Assembly (NCBI GenBank): GCA_963675655.1
Contig: OY776489.1
Location: 124,001-188,000 of the forward strand
Length of the DNA stretch: 64,000 nt
From: CAXXOK01 sp963675655
GTDB taxonomy: Bacteria; Bacillota; Clostridia; Christensenellales; Aristaeellaceae
Direction of reading: 5' to 3'
Shown here in pieces: positions 43,779 through 52,077 of the stretch; within the stretch, counting starts at the first letter, position 1, and each line of letters starts with the position of its first letter. The position numbers and the translations under genes were made by a program. The notes beneath the pieces are model-generated. The model had not been told where the DNA came from, did not search any database, and worked only from the letters and a program-made list of their open reading frames with translations.

Positions 43779-44671
43779 TACATTTCCACCTCTCTTTTAC
43801 GGAGAACCGTGGTTACTACGTTGGTCAGCAGTACCAGTACCAGCGTCAGGATGATAGCGCCTGCCTGCCCCAGCCCAGCTCGGGAGTTGCCAAAGATATA
43901 TTCGTATACGAATACGGCTGTTGTTTTGGCTGTTTTCATGTTAATAACCATCTGGGAATAATCAAAGCAGCGCAATCCCCAGGAAAGCAGCAATGCGATG
44001 TTGGCTGTAAAAGCGGGTACGATCATCGGTATGGTAATGTGGCAAAACTCGTGCCATGGGGATGCGCCTTCCACACGCGCTGCTTCGTAATATTCCAGTG
44101 GTACGGATTGCAGCGCGGCGATGAAGATGAGCATACAATAGCCCATATCGCGCCAGATTGCGATGAGCGCAAGGCCATAGATAACCTGCGAGGAGATGCC
44201 AAGCGGGCTTGGCGCCCCGGTCAGCTGCGAAAGCACATCGGTATACACATAACTCCACACTTTTGTGGATGCAACCAGCGATACCGTAAAGGGCATAAAC
44301 AACAGCGTTCGCATAATGTTGTTAAAGCGGGTGGAGCGCCATAGTGTAAGCGCAAGCACCAGCCCTAAAAAGTTGGCTCCGACAATATAGACGCCTGTAA
44401 ATTGCAGTGTATGGATGAAGCTTGCCTGAAAGGACGAGCTTTTCAGCAGTTTAGCATAGTTTTCCAATCCGATAAAATTCCAGCTGCCAGCAAAGATCGC
44501 CTTTTTATCTGTAAAGGATACGGGGATGCTTTGGATGAAGGGAATCAACACCACGTATGCAAACAGAACAAAGGCGGGCAGCATGAACAGAATATTGCCG
44601 CCATGCTCGCGAATAGCATAGGTGGAAATTTTACGCTTGCGATCCAAACGAGCCGGGTTGACGGTAGTCAT
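43778..44671 (-). CDS. ABC sugar transporter permease (MalF/UgpA type)
   Basis: 297-residue permease with six spans, partner of the MalG-type permease downstream. The EAA loop YYEAARVEGASPWHEFCHITIP is canonical. The ATG at 44671 follows AGGAGC; the longer frame runs through the intergenic hairpin and is rejected. It lies after the binding-protein gene, from which it is separated by a 97-base spacer with a strong hairpin (44705-44733) that probably lowers permease expression relative to the binding protein. Confidence 0.92.
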   Translation of the reverse strand: MTTVNPARLDRKRKISTYAIREHGGNILFMLPAFVLFAYVVLIPFIQSIPVSFTDKKAIFAGSWNFIGLENYAKLLKSSSFQASFIHTLQFTGVYIVGANFLGLVLALTLWRSTRFNNIMRTLLFMPFTVSLVASTKVWSYVYTDVLSQLTGAPSPLGISSQVIYGLALIAIWRDMGYCMLIFIAALQSVPLEYYEAARVEGASPWHEFCHITIPMIVPAFTANIALLLSWGLRCFDYSQMVINMKTAKTTAVFVYEYIFGNSRAGLGQAGAIILTLVLVLLTNVVTTVLRKREVEM

Positions 44672-44704
44672 AGTGATCAGCTCCTGCCTGGGTTTATCAA
44701 AAGT

Positions 44705-44733
44705 GCCGCTCGCGCGCGCTACGCGCGAGCGGC
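44705..44733 (-). promoter_or_regulatory. Intercistronic hairpin between binding protein and permease genes
   Basis: GCCGCTCGCGCG pairs exactly with CGCGCGAGCGGC around five bases. There is no T-tract, so it is likely an mRNA stabiliser or partial attenuator favouring the binding protein. Confidence 0.7.
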
Positions 44734-44767
44734 TTGTGTTGTACCAGTACATTCTGGCTAAGGGTTG

Positions 44768-46033
44768 TTAGTTCAGCTCGATAACCTCGTCAAACGCACT
44801 CTGGAGGTTCTCAAGGCACTGGTCAATGGTCATTCCGCCGCCTGTGAGCGTGCTTTCCGCATAAGCGGTCAACTCGGCGCGCCATGCAGTAGTGAAAGCG
44901 GAACTGAAAGGCATGGTGAAATCGCCATAGTGGGCGATGTTACCGGAGGCTTTCGTTTCGGCAAGGGTAATTACCATCGGCAGGAGTTTATCGGACGTTT
45001 TGCCCGTCAGCAGCGGCATCTGGCTCATTTCGGACCAGGCAACACCTTCGGTAATCCAATATTCCATGAAGTTTAAGGCAGCATCGCTGTTTTCCGCCTG
45101 CGGGTTTACCATAAACGCCTGGTCAACCTGCACGTTCAGCTTGGCGGACCCGTTATCATCGATCGGCGCTACGAAGAAGCCGACTTCAAAAGACGGGTTT
45201 TTCGCCATCATATCGCCGATAGCCCAAGTGCCGTCATAGCGCATCGCGGCGCCGCCGGCGGCAAACACTTCCAGACCCATGTCCTGCGTATTGCTCATAT
45301 CGTCGGTACGCGGGGCCACCATGCGGTCGGTCCAGTTTTGCAGAGCTTCTGCAAAGAACGGATAATCCGTAAACTTCGCATCTCCGCTCATAAGCTTTTC
45401 AAACACGTCGTTAGCGCCGGTTTCCAAAGCACGCGTCCAGACGGTGTTTCGCATTTCGATATCGCCGTATACCGCATCGCCGAAGCTGCGCACATAAGGG
45501 TCAATGCCCGCGTCGATCAGCGTCTGCTGCAGCGCGTTCAGTTCCGATAAGGTCGTGGGAACTTCCAGCCCCAGATCGGCAAAGATCGTCTTGTTGTAGA
45601 AAATGCCCCAGGATTTGAAGTCGATCGGGAAGCCGTAAATCTTACCATCAGCCGATACGTCGCCCAAATCGCCGCTGGGAAGATTGAGGCTCTTGATTAC
45701 TTCGTTATCGCTCAAATCCATTACAAATCCTTCAGTAACCAGATCGGGGTACAGGCCCGGGTTGCCCATCATAATGTTAGGCTGGTCGCCGGAAGACAGC
45801 GCCGTGGAAAGCTGCGGGAAGTAATCGGTACCCTGATTGTAGTAGATGTTGGTGAAGGTAACATTGGGGTGCAGCGCGCTGTACGCGTCCTCAATCGCCA
45901 CCAGACCGGCCTGTTTGGTTGCCTGTGCCATATAGTGGAATACAGTAATGTTTACTGTGTCTTCAGCAGCGGCAAAGCCGACCGTCGACAGCACCAGTAC
46001 GAGCACCAGCATCATTGCAAAGATCCGTTTCAT
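44768..46033 (-). CDS. Extracellular sugar-binding protein of the ABC importer
   Basis: 421-residue solute-binding protein of the CUT1 family. Signal peptide at 1-23 (KR, long hydrophobic core, AAAE); the usual lipobox Cys is absent, so membrane anchoring as a lipoprotein is not evident. The mature part has typical blocks: ITVFHYMAQ, YNQGTDYFPQLSTALSSGDQPNIMMG, GKIYGFPIDFKSWGIFYNKTIF cut by short loops, and AAMRYDGTWAIGDM. ATG at 46033 has AGGAGG 9 bases upstream. First gene of the transporter operon; the ligand cannot be predicted from sequence by eye. Confidence 0.92.
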   Translation of the reverse strand: MKRIFAMMLVLVLVLSTVGFAAAEDTVNITVFHYMAQATKQAGLVAIEDAYSALHPNVTFTNIYYNQGTDYFPQLSTALSSGDQPNIMMGNPGLYPDLVTEGFVMDLSDNEVIKSLNLPSGDLGDVSADGKIYGFPIDFKSWGIFYNKTIFADLGLEVPTTLSELNALQQTLIDAGIDPYVRSFGDAVYGDIEMRNTVWTRALETGANDVFEKLMSGDAKFTDYPFFAEALQNWTDRMVAPRTDDMSNTQDMGLEVFAAGGAAMRYDGTWAIGDMMAKNPSFEVGFFVAPIDDNGSAKLNVQVDQAFMVNPQAENSDAALNFMEYWITEGVAWSEMSQMPLLTGKTSDKLLPMVITLAETKASGNIAHYGDFTMPFSSAFTTAWRAELTAYAESTLTGGGMTIDQCLENLQSAFDEVIELN

Positions 46034-46095
46034 TTCTGGGTTCCTCCTTTTCCAATTTCCCTTTACGCGGGACACCTGCAGGTATCCCCGCTGAT

Positions 46096-46112
46096 TTGTT
46101 TACAGTATACAA
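46096..46112. promoter_or_regulatory. Imperfect palindrome upstream of the ABC operon
   Basis: TTGTTTAC-A-GTATACAA, arms matching at 7 of 8 bases. On the minus strand it contains a TATACT that could be the -10 of the binding-protein gene. Likely operator for a regulator. Confidence 0.5.
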
Positions 46113-46278
46113 GGCCAACCGGAGGGTGGGTATATATCCAATTTGTTAATTCATAACAGAATTTATCTTTCTGGCTATCTTTCGACCATATTTTCCATAT
46201 TCGTGTACCCGCGTTTGCTGGGACAGCCAAAGTAAACGAATCCACACAACGGGCGGATAAAAACGTACCAAACCAAAG

Positions 46279-46341
46279 ACCGTCGAACGCCGCTACCCTC
46301 CTGCTATAAAGCGCGTAGAGTGCACGGCCGTTCGACGGTCC
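46279..46341 (-). other. Long inverted repeat in the spacer before the ABC operon
   Basis: Arms GACCGTCGAACG and CGTTCGACGGTC are exact complements, extended by CCG/CGG across a bulge, enclosing about 39 bases. On the minus strand TTTGGTTTGG follows. It lies 48 bases after the metallo-hydrolase gene stop and may be its terminator or a small RNA. The rest of 46034-46388 holds no gene. Confidence 0.5.
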
Positions 46342-46388
46342 TGCCATTTGCAATGCATTGGTGCCGGGAATCTCCCAGCATCAAGCGA

Positions 46389-47099
46389 TTATTGCAGCGT
46401 TATCTCTTCGCCGGGTTGAAGCATCAGCTTCGTATCCGCCACGAACCTGTCGGCAATCTTTTGGTTAAATAATTCGCCCACTTTGGTATGGTAGGGGATG
46501 CTGTGTTTCGCACCCACAAGCTTTGCGCACTCGCTGGCTTCTGCCGCATCCATGTTATACTTGCCGTCGCAGCAAAAGAAAGCATAATCCAGCTGCCGCT
46601 CGGACAGAGAGGGCATTTGTTCGGTAGTGGAGGTATCCCCGCTAATGTAAACGGTGATGCCGTCGTTAAACGTGAGAATATATCCCACGCACACCTTAAT
46701 ATTATGGTTTTTATTGTTTCCGGCCTGTACGGCTTCCACCGTCACATAGCCCAAATTGAAGGTATTGTATACTCCGTCCACCAACGCTTCCGCATTGGTA
46801 ATGATGGCGCAATCCTCATTTTTATGCTTAATCAGTTTCACTTTATTATGGTCACTGTGGTCGTGGGTAACTAAAATTAAGTCGGCAGGCACATCGTATC
46901 CAACGCCCGCATAGGGGTCAATATAGATGGTTTTCCCTTCGCCCGTTGTAATGCGGATGCTTGCATGGCCCTGATACAGCAGCGTTGCGGGTGCAACGGC
47001 GGTATTATCCACGTCCTCCCCCGCGGTATCTTCAGCAAAGGCGGGCAGCGCAGCGTACAGCAAACACAGCATCATCGCAACTGCAAAAAACCGTTTCAC
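46389..47099 (-). CDS. Secreted metallo-beta-lactamase-fold hydrolase (UlaG-like)
   Basis: Exported 236-residue member of the metallo-beta-lactamase superfamily, L-ascorbate-lactonase (UlaG)-like branch. Signal peptide at 1-22 ends AFA. After YQGHASIRI and YIDPYAG comes the metal motif THDHSDH, a GDTS motif (ISGDTSTTEQM) and a late HSIPYHT. UlaG relatives are normally cytoplasmic, so export is unusual. The GTG start is set by GGGGGAGG upstream. A promoter with an extended -10 (TGCTATAAT, 47165-47173 region) lies upstream. Substrate unknown. Confidence 0.85.
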   Translation of the reverse strand: MKRFFAVAMMLCLLYAALPAFAEDTAGEDVDNTAVAPATLLYQGHASIRITTGEGKTIYIDPYAGVGYDVPADLILVTHDHSDHNKVKLIKHKNEDCAIITNAEALVDGVYNTFNLGYVTVEAVQAGNNKNHNIKVCVGYILTFNDGITVYISGDTSTTEQMPSLSERQLDYAFFCCDGKYNMDAAEASECAKLVGAKHSIPYHTKVGELFNQKIADRFVADTKLMLQPGEEITLQ

Positions 47100-47164
47100 G
47101 AAACAAGACCTCCCCCATTATCAATCAAGTTGCATGGAATATGTACCGTTTATCCTGTCGCTTC

Positions 47165-47173
47165 ATTATAGCA
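47165..47173 (-). promoter_or_regulatory. Extended -10 promoter of the metallo-hydrolase gene
   Basis: Minus strand TGCTATAAT without a good -35. In the same divergent region a GCGCAAC/GTTGCGC hairpin lies at 47271-47289, on the side of the XRE gene, and a TATACT at about 47341 may serve that gene. Confidence 0.5.
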
Positions 47174-47377
47174 TATTTACTTGGTGCAGAAGCTTGTTAT
47201 TACATTAGATATTTCTCTTGTACATGATTTTTCTATGCCTCCGCCTTATCACCCCCCTGATATGGCGGGAGCGCAACATCAGGTTGCGCAATTTCGACAA
47301 ACCGAACGTGTAAATTGATGTATTTCCCGATCCGAATCCGGTATACTTAATCCATCAACCGAAAGGAGCATACAACC

Positions 47378-48067
47378 ATGAGCTTTGCGCAGAATATACA
47401 ATTCCTCCGGAAAATGCATCAGGGCATGACGCAGGAGGAACTGGCGGAAAAATTAGCCGTGTCCAGACAAACCGTATCTAAATGGGAAACCGGGTCCGCC
47501 TATCCGGAAATGGAAAAAGCGCTGGCGCTGTGCAAACTGTTTACCTGTACGCTGGATGAGCTGCTGGTTGGCAGTATCAGCTCGGATAACGAAGCTTATT
47601 CCAACATCCGTATCGAGACCATGCCGCCCACCCGCTATGTGCGCTATACGGTTATCAGCGCGGAGCCGGAGGATGATGCAAAAAACCATATGACCGGCTG
47701 GGCTGGTGCGCATGGCATCGCAAAGCCGGAGATTATCGGCTGGGATTTCCCGTATCTTTCGCAAGAGCAAATCAACGTATATCATTTGCACGGTTATACC
47801 ACCGCCTGCCTACTGCCGGAAGGATTTTCCGCAGAGGGTTGCGAAGTACTTACACAACCTGCACAACGGTATGCCGCCATTACCATCCAAAACCCTTTTG
47901 CCAACCCGTTTACCCTGATCCCGAACGCCTATAAAACCTTGATGCGGTACATGGATGTGAATCAGCTGATTCACAAAGAAGCCAAGGATGTCATCTCCTG
48001 CTTTGAAAAGGAATATACCGCAGATGGGCAAACCTATATGGATGTGTTCATTGCAATGCAGCCGTAA
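47378..48067 (+). CDS. XRE-family regulator with GyrI-like effector domain
   Basis: 229 residues. The N-terminal HTH_3 domain (about 5-60) has the typical MTQEELAEKLAVSRQTVSKW helix pair and CTLDELL end. The C-terminal 150 residues (IRIETMPPTRYVRYTVIS onward, with VYHLHGYTT and YAAITIQNPFANPF) fit the GyrI-like small-molecule-binding fold of SOUL/Rob type. Fusion of these two domains is common in Firmicutes and suggests control by a hydrophobic or drug-like ligand. Start follows AAAGGAG. The neighbouring alpha/alpha-toroid gene downstream is probably in the same operon. Confidence 0.87.
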   Translation: MSFAQNIQFLRKMHQGMTQEELAEKLAVSRQTVSKWETGSAYPEMEKALALCKLFTCTLDELLVGSISSDNEAYSNIRIETMPPTRYVRYTVISAEPEDDAKNHMTGWAGAHGIAKPEIIGWDFPYLSQEQINVYHLHGYTTACLLPEGFSAEGCEVLTQPAQRYAAITIQNPFANPFTLIPNAYKTLMRYMDVNQLIHKEAKDVISCFEKEYTADGQTYMDVFIAMQP

Positions 48068-48146
48068 GCGGAGCGGTTCCCCGGTTGCAAAAGCAACGCG
48101 GCAGCGGGTGGGCGGCATCCTACGCAGATGATAAGGAGAAATGCAT

Positions 48147-49064
48147 ATGTCCTATTCACAGGCCAGAAATTTCATCTACCGCAACGCCCGCCCGTTGGAT
48201 ATCGCCCGGTGGAAATACCTGTTTGAAGGCGGCAGCCGCGAAGATGTGCTGACTGCGCTATCCGCCTACCAAAATGCAGACGGCGGTTTTGGGCACGCGC
48301 TGGAAGCCGATTGCTGGAACCCGGTTTCTTCGCCGATTCAGACGTGGGCGGCCACGGAAATTTTGCAAGAAGTTAGGCTAACGGATCGCAGCCACCCCAT
48401 AATAGCGGGCATCCTCCGCTACCTTTCTTCCGGGCAGGATTTTGACGGGCATGTATGGTACAACGCAGTACCGACAAACAACGACCATCCGCATGCCCCA
48501 TGGTGGCACTGGATGCCGGAGCCGGAGATTACCTACAACCCCACGGCAAGCCTGTTGGGCTTTATTCTGTTATACGCTGATCGGGATAGTATGCTCTACA
48601 CACTGGCACAGCGGCTCACCAAGGAAGCCTACGGCTATTTACAGGCAAACGCACCGCTAAACGCCATGCACACCGTGGCCTGTTTTGCCCAATTGTATCA
48701 TGCCCTGCACGCATCCGGGCAAACCCAGTTGGTTGATATAGATGCCTTTCGCACCCTGCTAAGTCAGCAGATACAAAACGTGCTCACGCTAGACACCACA
48801 ACATGGTCAACCGAATACGTCTGCAAGCCCTCTTTATTCATACACGGCAAGGAGGATGAATTCTATCCGGTTTATCAGGAGATTTGCCAGTCGGAGTGTG
48901 ATTTTATCCAGCAAACGCAGCAGCCCGATGGATATTGGGGTATTACCTGGGCGTGGCCCGATTATCCCGAGCAGTGGGCCATCAGCAAAAACTGGTGGCT
49001 TTCGGATGTGACCATCAAGAATTTGAAGTTCCTGCAAGCCATTCGGGGAATTGATAAGGGGTAA
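48147..49064 (+). CDS. Alpha/alpha-toroid (prenyltransferase/terpene-cyclase-like) protein
   Basis: 305 residues. Repeats of the QxxDGGFG/QxxDGxWG kind mark the alpha/alpha-barrel of squalene-hopene cyclases, protein prenyltransferases and related proteins: YQNADGGFGHALEAD (near 42) and QQPDGYWGITWAWPDY (near 262). The catalytic DxDD motif of squalene cyclases is not seen, so terpene cyclisation is doubtful. The ATG at 48147 is preferred to 48141 since AAGGAG lies 8 bases upstream. It follows the XRE/GyrI regulator by about 80 bases. Function unknown. Confidence 0.7.
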   Translation: MSYSQARNFIYRNARPLDIARWKYLFEGGSREDVLTALSAYQNADGGFGHALEADCWNPVSSPIQTWAATEILQEVRLTDRSHPIIAGILRYLSSGQDFDGHVWYNAVPTNNDHPHAPWWHWMPEPEITYNPTASLLGFILLYADRDSMLYTLAQRLTKEAYGYLQANAPLNAMHTVACFAQLYHALHASGQTQLVDIDAFRTLLSQQIQNVLTLDTTTWSTEYVCKPSLFIHGKEDEFYPVYQEICQSECDFIQQTQQPDGYWGITWAWPDYPEQWAISKNWWLSDVTIKNLKFLQAIRGIDKG

Positions 49065-49128
49065 GTTGGGTGGGGATGAGATTTGTCTTTACCGAGTTTT
49101 CAAGCACCACTCAATCCGTGGTATAGAA

Positions 49129-49158
49129 AAGAGACCCCCGAACACGCGGGGGTCTCTT
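49129..49158. terminator. Bidirectional terminator before the GGGtGRT gene
   Basis: AAGAGACCCCCG pairs exactly with CGGGGGTCTCTT around six bases; T-runs on both sides. It ends both the toroid gene and the GGGtGRT operon. Confidence 0.9.
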
Positions 49159-49171
49159 AAACCATTTTAAA

Positions 49172-50194
49172 TTATTTGCTGGAGACTTTGCACTGCTTGG
49201 TCTGTTCGCATTCAATCGCCACAGCCAGCGCAACAGTCGCGCCAACCATGGGGTTGTTGCCCATGCCGATGAGGCCCATCATTTCCACGTGAGCAGGCAC
49301 GGAGGAGGAACCCGCAAACTGCGCATCGCTGTGCATACGGCCCATGGTATCGGTCATGCCGTAGCTGGCAGGGCCGGCAGCCATGTTGTCCGGGTGCAGG
49401 GTACGGCCGGTGCCGCCGCCGCTGGCCACGGAGAAGTATTTAACACCGTTTTCCACACACCACTTCTTGTAGGTGCCCGCAACGGGGTGCTGGAAGCGGG
49501 TGGGGTTGGTGCTGTTGCCGGTAATGGACACGTCGACCTTTTCAAGGCGCATAATATCCACGCCCTCGGTTACGTCGTCCGCACCATAGCAGCGCACCTT
49601 GGCACGCTCGCCATCGCTGTACGGCGTTTCCTTCACAATGCCCACCTTGCCGGTGGCATAATCCATCTGCGTTTGCACATAGGTAAAGCCGTTAATGCGG
49701 CTGATGATAAACGCAGCATCCTTGCCAAGGCCGTTCAAAATAACATGCAGCGGCTCTTTACGCACTTTGTTGGCCGTACGGGCAATGCCGATGGCGCCTT
49801 CCGCCGCGGCAAAGCTCTCGTGGCCCGCCAGGAAGCAGAAGCACTTGGTTTCTTCGCGCAGGAGCATCGCGCCCAGATTGCCGTGACCAAGACCCACCTG
49901 ACGCTGGTCGGCTACCGAGCCGGGAATGCAGAAGCTCTGCAGACCGACGCCAATGGCTTCGGCGGCTTCGGCAGCGGTTTTTACGCCCTTTTTCAGCGCG
50001 ATGGCCGCGCCCAGCGTATACGCCCAAACGGCGTTTTCAAAAGCGATGGGCTGTACACCCTGTACGATGCCGCGCACATCAATGCCGGCGTCTTTGACGC
50101 TCTGCGCCATCGAATCCAAATCGGCGAAGCCGTATTCGGCAAGCGTCTTTTCGATCTTCTCGATTCTTCTTTCGTATCCTTCAAAAGTTGCCAT
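49172..50194 (-). CDS. GGGtGRT protein
   Basis: 340-residue protein named for its glycine motif, seen here as SGGGTGRTLHPDN. It is widespread in anaerobic Firmicutes and has no known function. Other conserved-looking stretches are FCIPGSVADQRQVGLGHGNLG, cut at 20 residues, CFCFLAGHESFAAAEGA, FQHPVAGTYKKWC and HVEMMGLIGMGNNPMVGATV. Several Cys (FCIPG, CFCF, KKWC) could bind a cofactor or cluster. The ATG at 50194 follows AGAGGTGAG. It lies 30 bases after the NifU-like gene; the pair is commonly found together, which argues for a joint iron-sulfur or redox task. Confidence 0.87.
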   Translation of the reverse strand: MATFEGYERRIEKIEKTLAEYGFADLDSMAQSVKDAGIDVRGIVQGVQPIAFENAVWAYTLGAAIALKKGVKTAAEAAEAIGVGLQSFCIPGSVADQRQVGLGHGNLGAMLLREETKCFCFLAGHESFAAAEGAIGIARTANKVRKEPLHVILNGLGKDAAFIISRINGFTYVQTQMDYATGKVGIVKETPYSDGERAKVRCYGADDVTEGVDIMRLEKVDVSITGNSTNPTRFQHPVAGTYKKWCVENGVKYFSVASGGGTGRTLHPDNMAAGPASYGMTDTMGRMHSDAQFAGSSSVPAHVEMMGLIGMGNNPMVGATVALAVAIECEQTKQCKVSSK

Positions 50195-50224
50195 AGCTTT
50201 CTCACCTCTTATCAAATATCTGGA

Positions 50225-50917
50225 TTATTGATGGCGCGGGTCGATGGTTTCCACCGCATCCGCAAAACGGCCATAGGAGCCGACGTTCTTTTCATAAGCT
50301 TCCTTGGGGTCCATGCCGCCCTTGATGGCTTCCATCATTTTGCCCAGATGTACAAACTGATAGCCGATCACTTCTTTATCCTTATCCAAGCCGATCTTGA
50401 GCACATAGCCTTCTGCCATTTCCAGGTAACGGACACCTTTTTTCACGGTGCCGTACATGGTGCCGATCTGGCTGCGCAGACCCTTGCCCAAATCCTCCAG
50501 ACCAGCGCCAATTGCCAGGCCGCCTTCGGAGAAAGCACTCTGGGTACGGCCGTAAGCGATCTGTAAAAACAACTCCCGCATGGCGGTGTTGATGGCATCG
50601 CAAACCAAGTCGGTATTCAGGGCTTCCAGCACGGTTTTGCCGGGCAAAATTTCAGCAGCCATAGCGGCGGAGTGGGTCATGCCGGAGCAGCCCAGCGTTT
50701 CCACCAGCGCCTCCTGAATGATGCCCTCCTTCACGTTCAGGCTCAGTTTACAGGCGCCCTGCTGCGGCGCGCACCAGCCTACTCCGTGGGTAAATCCGCT
50801 GATATCTTTAATCTCGCGGCTCTGCACCCATTTCCCTTCCTCGGGGATGGGGGCGGGACCATGATCCGGTCCCTTCTTCACGCATACCATTTCTTCCACT
50901 TCTCTGGAATACTGCAT
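50225..50917 (-). CDS. NifU-like iron-sulfur scaffold-type protein
   Basis: 230 residues resembling the NifU/IscU N-terminal scaffold, which builds Fe-S clusters on three cysteines. Candidate ligands are Cys in VGWCAPQQGACKL and LGCSGMTHSAAMAAEILPGK, the latter matching the NifU G-C-G-A-A-I-A block. The C-terminal extension (from about 130) is not in IscU. The ATG at 50917 follows AGGAGG at 9 bases. It leads an operon with the GGGtGRT gene. No iscS/nifS or other assembly gene is in the window, so it may serve its partner alone. Confidence 0.85.
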   Translation of the reverse strand: MQYSREVEEMVCVKKGPDHGPAPIPEEGKWVQSREIKDISGFTHGVGWCAPQQGACKLSLNVKEGIIQEALVETLGCSGMTHSAAMAAEILPGKTVLEALNTDLVCDAINTAMRELFLQIAYGRTQSAFSEGGLAIGAGLEDLGKGLRSQIGTMYGTVKKGVRYLEMAEGYVLKIGLDKDKEVIGYQFVHLGKMMEAIKGGMDPKEAYEKNVGSYGRFADAVETIDPRHQ

Positions 50918-50971
50918 GGATCATATCCTCCTGTTCGGCATAAAAAATCTGTGATGTGGACACACCTTGGT

Positions 50972-50994
50972 AGTATAGCATATTTTTACTCCCG
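50972..50994 (-). promoter_or_regulatory. Promoter of the NifU-like/GGGtGRT operon
   Basis: Minus strand extended -10 TGCTATACT with -10 hexamer at 50972-50977; the -35 is poor. The following 51000-51322 stretch holds no gene that I can support. Confidence 0.55.
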
Positions 50995-51322
50995 TAGAAA
51001 GCAAAACAAATCGATTTGACAGAAATTTATCATTTTCGGTAAACCCCTTGCCTGATTCGCCTGTCCGCCGTAGATGCATAGTCAGAAACGCGTTACTTTA
51101 GGCTGCCGCATAGCGCCTTTTCGCAATATATGATGAACGTTCAGGTTTTCAACATCAGTTGTTTACAGTCCGCCGGGATGGTAAGTACAAAACCAGTCTG
51201 CGGCAAGCGTTTTATGGGCGCAATGTTTTTTCTTTGTTTTCCATCGTTCCCGCCGGTACGGTTATCCGCCTGCGCATCCGGTGATTTGGGCATGATGCGG
51301 AAAAAACAAAGGGGTATCGGCT

Positions 51323-51934
51323 ATGCGAAAACGGTTGTCGTTGGCGCTTTCATTTCTCTTGTCCATTTTTACTCTCCGCCCATGCGGGGACCGAACCAAT
51401 GCTGGATGTAACGCCGCTGTATCAGGCCGATTATACGATCGTATTGTTTACATACCACGGCGAAGATAAAACCGTGACCAACATCGGGTGCCGCGTAGCC
51501 TGCCTAATCATGGCAATGCATTATCTGGAAGAAACGGATACCTACGCTCCGGAAGCGCTGCTGCTGGAAACTTATGAAGACGAACTGTATAACGGCGCGG
51601 GCATCGATGATAATAACATGGTCACCATACTGGAAAATCACAGTTTTGCAGGCCAATGGTTTTGCGGCAACGTTAAGCTGTTTCGTCGCGCGCTTCACCA
51701 TGTATGCCCCATCGTCGCCTTTATGGGAAGCGGTTATTTTACCAGTAACGGTCACTACATATTAATTGCAGGCATTGATCAATATGGCCGCTTGATTGTT
51801 ATCAATCCCAATAGTGAGCACAATTCGCAAGGCTTTACAAAACCAGCACCATTCTGCGGGAGGCCAACAGCGAAGGTTCCTTTATGGTTTGCTACCGCAT
51901 TGGCGATGCGCCGCTGGTAAAGATACAGGAGTAA
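51323..51934 (+). pseudogene. C39-type papain-like protease gene with two frameshifts
   Basis: The ATG at 51323 opens a signal peptide (MRKRLSLALSFLLS) that leaves its frame at a T-run (51366-51370). Dropping one T continues as LLSAHAGTEPMLDVTPLYQA, the natural end of the signal and start of the mature protein. The middle has the C39_2 peptidase layout: NIGCRVACLIMAMHYLE (Cys), SNGHYILIAGID (His) and VINPNSE (Asn/Asp). At an A-run (51839-51842) one A is missing; restoring it gives TSTILREANSEGSFMVCYRI and a stop at 51934. Either the gene is broken or the read has homopolymer errors. As written only a 173-residue fragment from 51399 is translatable. Confidence 0.75.
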
Positions 51935-52003
51935 ACCGAAGCATCCACCCCTCTACATATCTTTTTGGCAGCGCTCAAGCCGTTGCATCGCTGCGTTTTT
52001 CAT

Positions 52004-52032
52004 TTGCGCACCGTTATCCGCCATGATATAAT
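52004..52032 (+). promoter_or_regulatory. Promoter of the AAA+ ATPase gene
   Basis: TTGCGC, 17-base spacer, TGATATAAT (extended -10), about 40 bases before the ATG. Confidence 0.8.
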
Positions 52033-52077
52033 ATGCTTTGCTGATTCTACCGCCAAAGCGGCTAAAGGAGCGTACAC

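Noticed and set aside
46063..46353. Minus-strand 96-codon frame in the spacer before the importer operon
   Set aside because: It spans the long inverted repeat and the candidate operator and lacks a start signal or domain.
49289..50566. Open frame of 425 codons on the plus strand
   Set aside because: Antisense shadow of the GGGtGRT and NifU-like genes, whose motifs are unambiguous on the minus strand.
51141..51293. Minus-strand 50-codon frame containing LPQTG
   Set aside because: No hydrophobic span or basic tail after the motif and no ribosome binding site; chance match to a sortase motif.
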